From positions 1 to 64,000 of the forward strand of contig JASANE010027700.1 in NCBI GenBank assembly GCA_030248225.1: DNA of 64,000 nucleotides, given 5' to 3'. Both the position numbers and the translations under genes were made by a program. Below the pieces are notes generated by a model. That model did no database searches. It was not told where the DNA came from and saw only the letters and a list, made by a program, of their open reading frames with translations. How positions within the stretch are numbered: the stretch's first letter is position 1; every line of letters begins with the position of its first letter. Below are positions 22,760-32,999 of the stretch, one piece after another. The DNA comes from Trileptium ribeirensis (taxonomy: Eukaryota; Nematoda; Enoplea; Enoplida; Thoracostomopsidae).

Positions 22760-24305
22760 ATAAGAGACAAGTCAAAAACCAAGAGACAAGTCAAAAGGAT
22801 TGATCTCTAAAATACACAACATATATTAATGTATCCTAGATGAATTTATTTTGGTAGCCGTTTCTGACTATGGTTTTGTATGATGTGGTATTAGCCTTTT
22901 GATTATAATAATGGAATGGAAGATACCAAAGTGGTGAGGGAAATTTGGGAATAAGCGGCCCTCAATAAGGGAATCATGGAACATAATCTGGGGGTTTTCG
23001 GTTGATATTGTTATGTTTATTTTAGTTGATATATTTTTGGGTTGACAAAATTGACAGTAATAAGGCGGATAAAAAAGATATTTATATGAATTTTGGTGTG
23101 CAGGTCGGGAGAATCGTACAGGTTTCTAGCAAATTAGCATTATAACGTAGAGTAAAGAAATAGTTTTTGCTTTGGCTCAGCTTAGGCCGATCGTCAGAGC
23201 TTTGTTTAATCAATACACATTAGAGCGTATTGGGGATTACGAGAGACGACAAAAATGTCCTTTCTACCCAATAGTGTTGGACGCAGCAAGCCCTCAAATT
23301 GCTCAGTGCAGGTCATTTAAAAATGTAATTTATAGAATTTATAAAAAGGGTTTTCAAGGTACGTATATGTAATTGTAAAGCATCGAGTCTAAGCTTTAAC
23401 GTTATTTGGTAATGAATTTTCTGGATATAACGGATTTAATATAATAAAACCTGGGCTGTGTATTGGGTTTAGATTATTTAACCTTGGCCGCCAAGTTGGC
23501 AGACACACTCAGTGAACGGTCCCACCAATATACGCATTTGTCTATCTATTAATGGGTATTGGCACGCTCCAAAACCAATTTGTTAAATTGCTTTTATTCT
23601 CTGGCTGCTGTGGAAATTACGCTAGCTGGATTTTCTCAGTAAATTGACCAGCAAACTGTAATGTTAGTATTTATATATGTGTGAGATATCTCGTCCGGTT
23701 TTCATCGTAAATCACTAGTAACTTCAGAGTTTGGTGCTTGCAGTGGTGTTTATTTTCTTAAACTTTAGCGTGTATTTACTTATGGGTTTCAAGATATCGA
23801 AGGATGTCTCGGGTACTCCGTGGAAACGTTCCAGAAATTTTTCTCTGAAGGTGCGTCTCTTTCTTTAATAATTCAGCAACTTATTTATGAAACGATTTTA
23901 ACTAAAATTTCGTGTTATGGGCGTTCCTTAGATGTATTTCGGCCATTTTGGGTTTTTGTGTTTGTTGTCCCCATAATTTGCTATATGATATATTGTTTAT
24001 AAGTATGCTAAATTTTACTGAGTTTTCTTTTTACAGCGGCCTAAGTATTGATTAGGAAAGCTACGAAAATAGTGGAAATTTAAAAGTAGAATTTTCGCGA
24101 GTATGAAAAAGATTTGTCGTTGTTTGCACCATTGTCCTTTTCCGAAATTGTCGACGAAATGTCTGACTTTATGAGCACCCCGTAACCAAAGCTGGCTGTC
24201 AGTTGTTGGTAGATCGCACAGTGGCGCTAGATTAAAAATTACTATCATTTTATTTGAAGCAGCTATTTCTGTGACTCTTAACCTGACTGGTCAAAATTTT
24301 TTTAG
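22760..24305 (+). other. Intron with isolated open stretches
   Basis: Short open frames (23172-23372, 23820-24002) show no known domain and no conserved splice context. Nothing further recognised. Confidence 0.4.
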
Positions 24306-24380
24306 GAGTCTGTCGGTGGAACGACATATTTCTTTACACAGGATCCAGCGCCTGCGTCAATGTATCATCCTGCAATTCCG
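24306..24380 (+). CDS. PAN3: PAN3 exon with the VGGTTYF motif
   Basis: Acceptor ttttttag and donor gttaga; exactly 25 codons, phase 0 at both ends. Reads ESVGGTTYFFTQDPAPASMY (20 of 25 residues). The E-x-VGGTTYF-[YF]-T block is a hallmark of animal PAN3 just ahead of the pseudokinase. In vertebrate PAN3 a further segment of roughly 40-50 residues lies between this motif and the pseudokinase; here the next recognised exon (30439) joins in phase directly, so that segment is either absent or on a phase-0/phase-0 exon I missed between 24.4 and 30.4 kb. Confidence 0.92.
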
Positions 24381-25399
24381 GTTAGATATGTTGAACTAGT
24401 ACTTTAGTTGGTATGGTCATATGTTTTATAGTGTAAATTTGTTGAAACGCCTTTAGTTCTATTTGAATGCATTCAGCCACCAAATGAGCTTATATTTTCA
24501 AGCATTCTATTTATTCTATCTCTAAAAGTATTTTAGTCCAAAGGCAAGAGAACCCATTGCATTCTAATTGGAACTTGATTCAATTTGAAAAGTTTTTTGC
24601 AGCCAATTTTGAATGTAAACTATGAAGGTTCCACTCTGATTTCCTTAGCTTTCATCGCTGATCTTACGGTTGTGGTTTTGGGCATCAGTTTATGTGTATC
24701 GTAATCCATACTAAATCTTTGAAAATTCTTTAGCGATTAATGCTTGGTGTTGTTTTTCCTCTTGTGTTTTTCGAGATAATAACTAGTTTGGGTTCAAAGT
24801 TTTTGCGTGTAGGATAAAGAATGGTTGAACTTTGATTTTGTTGCTTTTAGACAGTTCTATTTCGTTGGCTTTTTTCAGCTTTAGAATCATGGTTCCAGGT
24901 ATTTGCTGTAAAATATTGTATTAGTTTTTATAGGGATGTATCCAAAAAATTTATAATTTGTATAGACTGTTGCCATCGAACACGTGTATCTCGGTCCTTT
25001 TTGAAACATTGTTCATTTGATAACTAACACCGCTGGCATTGCATCAGATTTCATATTAGTATACCGATCATTAGACAGCAATTATGCTTTAGAGTATTCT
25101 AGCTAACCATGACATATTAAACATTTATAAATCGTTTATGTTATTGACAACGAACATTTTGTATTTTGATGCTCCATGGAATATGGTTTATTCTAAATTT
25201 AGCAGCGGTGGAGGTGTATCATATTTCATATCACATCTCGTTTGCCTTCTAGTGCCTTATACAGTGTTCTCATTAGCCGTGACAAAATAACGTTAGATAT
25301 ATATTTTATGTTGTTGATAACGTACACGTGTATCCTGGTCCTCCATGGAATATTGTTCAGTATATACGTAGTGAAACGTAGTGGAGATTGTGTGTTGCA

Positions 25400-26310
25400 G
25401 GGGTGAAATCTTTTAAATTCCGTCTGTGTGTGTGTGATCGGTCATAACTCGTTACGACTAAACCGATTTTTATCATCTTGGGCACATTCGAACCGGCATA
25501 GTCGATTTACCGTGCACATCCCCTAGCGTTTATTGATTTGGGGGTCTGTTTCCGGATTCAGGGGTCGTGTGTTTTGGCCCCATTTTAGTACCCTTTACGG
25601 AAGCAAGGTTATTTTATCTTAACTGCCAATTTTTTCTCTGGTTAGTTTTATTTCGTAGTAAATGCCTCTTTTTCGATTAAGGTTCCGGTTCTAGAGTTAT
25701 GGGGTTTGAGGTATGGTGCCCCAATGGCTCCTCAATTCGAAAATTTGTTTTGACGTTTTGGGCGACTGAAAATTGTCACTTGGGGGTTTTCGGGCATGGT
25801 AAGCTCATTGTTGGTGTTGGTTTTGCTATGTGACCTATGGTTCCATAGGTATGGGGGTATGGCACCTCCAAGGTTCGGGGTCAGAGAGCCAAATAAAGGT
25901 TCTTTTTACCTCGTTTTGGTACCCTTCACGGAAGCAAAGTTATTTTTATATTAAATTTCGAATTTTTTTCTTTGCTTGGTATTATTTCATAGTGAAAAGA
26001 TAAACGCCGATGCCTCTTTTTTGTTTTTCGATTCAGGTTCCGGTTCATGGTGTTTGAGGTATGGCACCCGCGTGGTTCCTCGACCCAAAATTCGAAAATT
26101 TGTGTTGGGGTCCTGGGCAGTGGAAAAGTTTTACTTGGAGGTTTTCGGGCAAGGCAAACTCATTGCTGGTGTTGATTTTGCTCTGCGGTCCATGGTGCTA
26201 TGGGTATAGGGTATGGTGCCGCCATGGTTCATCAAGCCAAAATTCCGAATTTTACTGCTACGTTCTGGGAGGCTGATTGCTTGAACTTGTGGGTTTTGGG
26301 GTATGGGTAT
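25400..26310. repeat. Long dispersed repeat with 355-bp internal period, copy 1
   Basis: Two units, each running from 'GGTTTGAGGTATGG' through 'CGAAAATTTGT' and a 'GGGTTTTCGGGCATGG' block to 'GTTTTGCTnTGnGnCC', start near 25695 and 26050. The same arrangement occurs in the same orientation at 51420-52060, including 'CCAAGGTTCGGGGTCAGAGA'. The leading part (25430-25500) carries a 'TCATAACTCGTTACGACTAA' module related to the start of other repeats in this window. Confidence 0.85.
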
Positions 26311-26399
26311 TGCTTTTGGTATCGAGAACTGATTGGCTGTGCGCGCAAAAGGCGTAGGTGTAACTACGTTCTGTTATCTCCAAAGAGTTACCAGTTAAT

Positions 26400-29150
26400 T
26401 TGAACTATTAGTACTGGTGGCGTTGTATCATAGTGTTTTGCAATAACACGACAGAAAATATGTTGCGTATATATATAATTCGTTTAGGTTGTTGACACCG
26501 AATACGTGTATCCTGGTCCTCCATCCAATATAGTTCATTTGAAGCCTCGCTTCGGTGGTGTTGCATCATATTTCATATCGGATGAACTTCGGAGTGTAAG
26601 TGTGCTGACCTATACATAAAATAATCTGTTTTACATGGGTCAAAGCGGTAAACTATTTGATTTTTTGTTAATGGGCGTGGTTTACAATTACAATCAAAAT
26701 TAAGTCCACTTTTAATCGAACACACACGAAATCGCACGATATCGCGATAGGTCGATCTTCGATTAAACGAAAATTGTTAAATTAATCTCAAGTTAATATT
26801 TTTTATTAAAGATAATTTTTTACTTTAACGGTATCGATTCACCTTTAAACGAAAACGAACAGAATCGAGCTATTTTCCTTCGATTTTTGAGCACTTAATT
26901 CTGATTGCAGTTGTATGCAACATAGTTTGCTTAGTTTGAGAGCTAATGTAATTTTAACTTATATATATATATTATATATATATATATATGCAGTATACGA
27001 CATTTATTACGTATTGTTGGGTACTTGCAACTGTCGTACAAAGATAAATTTTAGGTTTTGATACAGTGTTTAGCTGGCGTTTACCATGCAGACTTGTAAC
27101 GCAGAATAAACTTAACAGTACGTTTTTCTCAACCGTAATTGTGTCATTGAGACTGCAAAACATATTATTGACCCTCCGGACATTTTCAGTTTCTGTCAAG
27201 GCGGAATAGTCAAAGTTTTAGGCTACGGCTGTTTGATCTAATTAGGGATTGTGCAACGGCACATCGTGGCGTACACATGTTGACCCTATCATAAATTCTA
27301 TCTATCTGATACAGTGTTCTAGCATTCGAAATTGTAGTAGTAAATTAAAAAATTGACTGTACAGAGAACATAAAACTAGGAAGATTAATAACTTATCTCG
27401 TGCTCCGTTAGCATTGCAGCGGTAGTACTTAGCAAAATTAGCTCCAACGGTACTAAGGTTCTAAAACTAAAAAGACAGATGCTGTTCCACTGGTCATTTT
27501 TCTTTTTGTTGTAATTTATTAAAAGCAACAGTGCTGTATTATTGACTCTTAGAAGATGAAAAGTATTTAATGGCGCAGTGTAATGCTGCTTTTGATCGAT
27601 AGATATTTATTCACTTTTCATTTGCCATATGTCACGTAACGTCGTTGTGTACGTTTCTGGTGTAAAATAAGCTTCAAACAGTGATACTCGCTTTTTATTT
27701 TTCTTGTGGTTGCGTAAGTTCGGCGATTTTTGCGCCACTTCAAGTACTGAGATCATTTATTGACGGTTTTGCTACTGATTTGATCGTCTTTGTTTAAAAG
27801 TTGTTTGATGATAGGCAACGAGCCGATTCTTAATTCTTTGACTTACGAAGTACTTAAAAGTTATGATGTAATTACTAAATTCCTTTGGTTTGGTCTTTTG
27901 GAAACCAATCTCTTTGGCTGTAAAGATTTGCGCACATGTCACCTTTACGGGCCAGATGTTCTAACATTGGAAAAAGAACAGCTTATAGCGGGGTGTTCGA
28001 GGGGTGGTTCCGCTAACTTAGGCTTAGTACATGGAGAACGATATAACATTCATTTCACTTCGGCCCCTAAAAGTTATATTGGCCAATATTTGCATAATTC
28101 TAGCGAATCTTATTGCAATAGCAATTGTACGTCAAGCTATTATTTCACTTAATTTGTTATTGTACTAAATAGAATATGTTTAATTTTAGCGCAACCGAAA
28201 ACGTCTTATGTCTTCATTAACTATAATATATTTCTGATCCTCGTCTCTTATTCTTCAATGTTCATTCACTTTATAAAATTTTATATTATCTATCTACTTG
28301 AATGTTTATAAAGGAATTTTAAGTTTTGCTGCATCACACGAACACCAAGATGTCTTTTTACGTTTTGTGGCAGTTAAATTCCACTGATCCTAAAAAGTGA
28401 TTCCATTTTGAAACTGATTTTTGTATTGACTGCAAATAATTGTCAATAAAATGTTGCAACATTGTTACAAGCATAAGATGCAAGATCGAAAAATTTGTTG
28501 TTTGCGAACAAAATACAGCTTCACAATTTCTTTTATGATTTTATCGCTATTGGTAAAGATAGTGGATCTTGTATATGTTTAGGATTTGTATCAGCGACAT
28601 TTACGAAGTGTGGCCACTGTTGATGCCTCTGAGTTTCCAGGTATACGTAATTTGTGTCTGTTTTAACGGTTTTGATATATTTTTAAATACACAAATCAGT
28701 TACTATGCCTTGCAAACATTTTGTATAAATCGTAGTTATTCAAAAGAAACGTGTCATTTCCACTCGCCTTATGTTATTCTTTTCGCGAAATAATAACCTT
28801 TTAATACATTAACTTATCAAAGTATTTTATAGTATTTGGCGATGTTAGTGCAACCCGCCAAAATTCAGCTTATGCGCGCGGACTAGCCCTGTATTGGTTA
28901 ACTGTCCTATAAATGCAACGCGTAAGTTGAAAATTGTACAGAGCATTAATTTTTAAACAATTGCGACATCGCAAATTAAATTACTCAGCATAAATTACGA
29001 AAAATCCTTGCAAAATATGTTTATGTAGCGTAAACTAGAGTGTGGGATTACTCACTAGTCCGGAGTGAGCATTATATTACTACATGAATTTGTATTGAAA
29101 GCCATGGCTCTTCGCAGTGAAAAATGTATATTTAAAACCGGGGTTATTTT
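26400..29150. other. Intron; TA microsatellite and one orphan ORF
   Basis: An alternating TA tract lies at about 26960-26989. An open frame of 120 codons (27790-28152) starts with CLMIGNEPILNSLTYEVLKS after an AG; no domain is recognised and codon use is unremarkable, so it is not called as a gene. Confidence 0.45.
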
Positions 29151-29159
29151 AGGCCCTCC

Positions 29160-29500
29160 CAGATAGGGGTCATAAACGGAAGAATTTACTGACTCCTAAG
29201 GGGTCAGTAGCAAGGGATCATTTCGGAAACTAGGGGTCATGACCCCTTAAGGGGTCAGTAATTTTATAAAAATTAATACATTTTTTCTTTCAGGTGTCCC
29301 AACATACGTCTGTGGCGCTGGTTTTTTTTCAGTTTTTGGCCATAATATATAGTATACATGCATATTTTAGGTTTGGTGACCAAATAATTGATCGTTTAGC
29401 CTACGATATGCGTGTATATGTGTATAAATTTTTTAGTGACCCCTTAAGGGGTCAATTTTTTGAAAAAAAACGTAAATTTTAAGGGGTCGTTTTTGCGAAA
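29160..29500. repeat. Repeated 18-bp palindrome TGACCCCTTAAGGGGTCA
   Basis: A perfect copy at 29240-29257, another at 29437-29454, an imperfect one at 29189-29207 (TGACTCCTAAGGGGTCA), and half-sites at about 29166 (AGGGGTCAT), 29231 (TAGGGGTCAT), 29478 (TAAGGGGTCG) and 29506 (AGGGGGTCG). G-runs follow at 29515-29600. Confidence 0.95.
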
Positions 29501-30438
29501 AAATAGGGGGTCGGCGTTTTGGGGGGGAGCTCGCCGGGAGGGGGGGAAGCCGATCCTTGGGGTCGCCCACCCCCCTTCCCCCCTCTAAAATAACCCCGGT
29601 AAAATCATTGACAAAATGGTTGCTGATCCCTCGAATCTTGTTCCTTGGAGAAATATGTTATTTTCGAATTGCGTTGGATGTAAGCATTGAATCTAAGCCA
29701 GTGCCTGGAAGCGTTTGTCTCCGAACGGCTGTTGGTAGCGGTCTACAGGCGTTCGATAAAAAGTAGACAGCCTCATAAAGAACTACAAATTTTTGTTTCA
29801 ACAACCGAATTCGAGCATGAGCCAAAGTATAAAGTTGTGCCTGAAAAGCGAATGAAATTTTCAATCTTCTTACTGAGTTTCTTGGTTGTTCACGAAGTAA
29901 TATTGGTTTCTAGAGTTAAATGCGTTTATATTATTCTGATATGCACTGTGTCTTTGACAAACCGCAGAATTGTAAGAAGCTAAAGCGCTCAGTGAAATTA
30001 GTGGAAAATGTTGAATTTTTGTTATCGAAACATTTAGAAACAATTTTTTCGTATCGTAAAAGGCTCGAATATATTGGTATATGTTACCTTGTATTGTGTG
30101 TTACGATAAAAGCCCAAAAATATTTTTCTTGAGTTTAGAATGTTTGTCATTTCGGTTGTTGGAATGTGGAAATCATGGTGTTATGGCTCTAAAGTATTCT
30201 GGAAATGGTCGTCATCTCGTAATACATTGGTGATTATTATGTCGTTCATGCACGTTGATTTATCAGTCGATAGGCATGTTTGAGGCTTGGAGGCGTGGTC
30301 TGTCGATGTGGCAAAAGTTTCACACTAAAATATATCTCCGTAAACTGCGACTTACAGAATATGGCTGCCCCTCAATGAATAGCCACTTTTGTCCCGTTGC
30401 CCTTACTGCAACACTGTCTAAGAGTATTATTTTTAGAG

Positions 30439-30607
30439 CTTCCGCAACAAGTTGACACCTACCACGGTCTGTATCCGCTCGAACCGATTGCTAAATCGAC
30501 AGCGACAGCACTTGTGGATCGTCCTGGATTTTTCGGATACTTAACATCCTCTTATCGTGCGACCAATAGCAAAGACGGTGTTTCGTATTGTTTGCGACGA
30601 ATACATG
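30439..30607 (+). CDS. PAN3: PAN3 exon, start of the pseudokinase N-lobe
   Basis: Starts after ttttagag (acceptor GAG), phase 0, and ends with a gttcgt donor in phase 1; 56 codons. LPQQVDTYHGLYPLEP is the PAN3 lead-in to the kinase-like fold. FGYLTSSYRATNSK occupies the glycine-loop position, and YCLRRIHG the strand that carries the ATP-binding Lys in true kinases, here Arg as in other PAN3 proteins. PAN3 binds ATP but does not phosphorylate; it recruits PAN2 to mRNA and to GW182 and poly(A)-binding protein. The exon joins in phase to 24380 and to 45184, giving RRIHG-FRLSNAKC. The first residue depends on using GAG rather than the TAG two bases upstream, which would break the frame. Confidence 0.97.
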
Positions 30608-30619
30608 GTTCGTTATGTA

Positions 30620-30830
30620 AATTTTTTCGATTGGTTAGACTTTGTGGCTTCATCTCTAAATCTTTTTGTGGATTGGTTTGGTTTTGTGGAAATATCTCTA
30701 TTTTATAAATAGGCTAGGTTTCATAGAAATGCTTTTATATGTTTTGCAACTTAGTTAGGTTTTATGGCAATAAGATCTTTCATTGCTTTGTAAATTAGTT
30801 CGATTTTGTGGAAATATCTAAAGATTTCAC
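30620..30830. repeat. Degenerate tandem repeat, about 50-60 bp units
   Basis: Four to five units of the type 'TTAGnTTnGnTTTTGTGGAA' followed by ATATCT and an AT-rich tail start near 30630, 30673, 30712, 30753 and 30797, just after the exon. Confidence 0.55.
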
Positions 30831-30899
30831 TGAAGATGCTTATTTATGTAGTCTGCACTTCATTTTACTTATAATTTTGTCAAAAATAGAAATACAAGT

Positions 30900-31070
30900 C
30901 GTGGTGTTGAGTTTCGTCATAACGGTTTCATGTTATGAGAATCACTTTTGGTGTCATCTGAAAATACCTCGGGGAGGGTTGGGGTTGTGGGGCGTTGAAC
31001 TAGGGGATCGGGAGGGTGAAAGTTTACTTACGGGAAGCCGTCGAACTCATCTGGTCTGTCTACATCCAAC
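30900..31070 (+). repeat. Dispersed repeat family C, 3' part
   Basis: 'ATAACGGTTT.ATGTTA' then 'TTTTGGTGTCATCTGAAAAT' and 'ACC..GGG' match 59690-59890 and 63690-63800. It is directly followed by a family A copy. Confidence 0.7.
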
Positions 31071-31074
31071 CGAA

Positions 31075-31405
31075 CAGTTGGGGGGAACTTCGGGGGCCCA
31101 TGTTCATTTTCGGAGGAAATTAAAAGTGGGGTGGGGGATAAATTTTGTTTAAAAATACTAAATATTTCCATGCATTCCGTGAATGTATTTTCCAGCTAAA
31201 AACGATATTTTAGCATTATAGATAGTGGCAATTAATGTTTAAAGAAAAATTTGCAAACAAAAACCATAAATTGTCAAAAAAATTTTGGAATTAGTTGAAC
31301 ATGGGGGTTTCAGCCGAGGGGGGGGGAGCGGACATGGGGGAAAATCTCACGAACATGAAGGGATTTGAAAAGAGGGGGGTCTGCCACTACGGACAGACCA
31401 CATCG
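31075..31405 (+). repeat. Dispersed repeat family A, copy 2
   Basis: One of the best-preserved copies: 'CCCATGTTCATTTTCGG', 'AAATACTAAATATTTC', 'GATATTTTAGCATTA', 'TAGTTGAACATGGGGGTTTC', 'AAAATCTCACGAACATGA', ending in 'GGACAGACCA'. Confidence 0.9.
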
Positions 31406-32039
31406 TGGAGCCCTCTTCTCCCTCTATCGACAGGTGAGAGGTGGGAAACAAAGTTAGCCTCGGTATAGGTTCGCCAATGGTAACCATAAAGACCTAAAGA
31501 GGCATGGTACAGTCATGTTGGATTTTAGATGGACGCACCATCGTATTTAGACCTTACGCCACCTAAAAAGCCTCGAAAACCTAAGCGCTGATCCTATTGA
31601 GAACGACTGAAAAGGCATGAGATAGTCACCCAGTACTTCAGAGTTCCAAAATATCGTATTTAACGTTTCGAAAAACATAGAGTCCTTCTCAAAAATAAAT
31701 GTAGCCGAAAACGATCGAAATCGCAATCGACCGAAATTTCGTTTAATCGAAATTTATAAATTTTAAAATTCTTAAATTATGCTAAATCGAAAAAAATTGA
31801 AATCGAACGATTTCGATTGATTATTTTGCACTTATTTATGACCTTGACTGTACATATAGACCATTCTTGATGCGCCACACACAGTGCACAACAAAAAAGG
31901 AAGGCACACTACTGCTGGGAATCGAGTTTTTCGATCCTATAGCCATTGATAATATCTAAAAACACATGAAATATAAGTGCTGATCTCTAGACCAACCAAA
32001 CCACCTAATATTCAGCGTACCGAGGAACCAATAATATAG

Positions 32040-32300
32040 GACATTCTTGAAACATCCATGTAGTGTAACTGAATCTGAAGCTGTTTTGATAAACAGAAAT
32101 ATGTCAGAACTGTTTCTTATTTTCCTAAAAGCAGTCATAGGTAAATAAATTTGTATATCTCGGCATTGTGGTCTATATAAGCTCGAATTTTTCAGTATTG
32201 GCATCACAGTTTTATGTTTCAGCCGTAAAGGCTATTCGTCGTCATGTTAATGAATATTTTATCTTGTTCTTGTTTGTCATTAAATATATCGATTGTGGGT
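32040..32300 (+). repeat. 5' LTR remnant of the old gypsy element
   Basis: Collinear with 36590-36860 from 'GAAGCTGTTTTGATAAACAG' through 'GGCATTGTGGTCTATATAAG' to 'TTGTTCTTGTTTGT'. Outer ends are uncertain. Confidence 0.75.
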
Positions 32301-32494
32301 TTCTTTGCGAAATGAAGTAATACCAGCAGGATATTTAGATTTGTGAACTCGGCGGGATCGTTCGCTGCTCGAAACGAACTAAGCAATAGAATCAACGAGG
32401 ACAATGGTCGGTGAAAGAACAACGGTCAATCGCTCAACGTACGGCAACTCAGGTCGAACAAAAGGAATCTAGCGACAAACCAATGCGACACAGT

Positions 32495-32892
32495 GGTTTC
32501 TGGAATAGAGCGTCTGGCGCGGGCAGTTAAACTACTAATCCAGGAACCAATGTATTTAAAAACGGTTCGTCAAAGCTATTCCGACGGTGGTACGTCGGTC
32601 GATTCATCGGAATGTTAGCGGCTATTCGCGAACAACGACGACATTTCAAATCAACCGGTGCCAAACAACGGTTTTGAAGCATACACGATACGCAAAGCAA
32701 TCTTCTGTTTATATACCGGAGCAAGAAAAGGGCAACAGTTTTTTGTGATAACTATGAGTCTGGCGCGGGCACCCAGTTCATTTTCCGCATAACGCAGCTG
32801 AAACGGAAAACGGTGGTGATCAATTCGTCACCCGGGTTTCTGGAATAGAGCGTCCGATGCGGACAGTTAAACTACTAACTACCCTAGGAACC
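32495..32892 (+). repeat. 54-bp direct repeat in the old gypsy leader
   Basis: 'GTTTCTGGAATAGAGCGTC' followed by 'GGCAGTTAAACTACTAA' and a 'AGGAACCA' end occurs at 32495-32548 and 32837-32892. The stretch TGGCGCGGGCA (near 32514 and again near 32760) looks like a primer-binding site of the TGGCGC type. Confidence 0.7.
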
Positions 32893-32999
32893 ACGGGGTG
32901 TAGCAACTGCTCATATGGCTGTAACATAAGCAAAATCACGGAACGCCATTCGAACGAGAATTCACCGGCGGCTTCCTGGTTTGGTTTCTGGTTTCTTGT

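Noticed and set aside
23172..23372. 66-codon frame that might be the missing PAN3 exon
   Set aside because: It lies after the 22459 exon, so it cannot fill the gap before it, and it has no family similarity.
26960..26989. TA tract as a possible promoter
   Set aside because: A plain dinucleotide microsatellite in an intron, with no other promoter signal.
29160..29500. Transcription terminator hairpins
   Set aside because: The genome is eukaryotic and the palindromes lack a following T-run pattern; treated as repeated palindromes.
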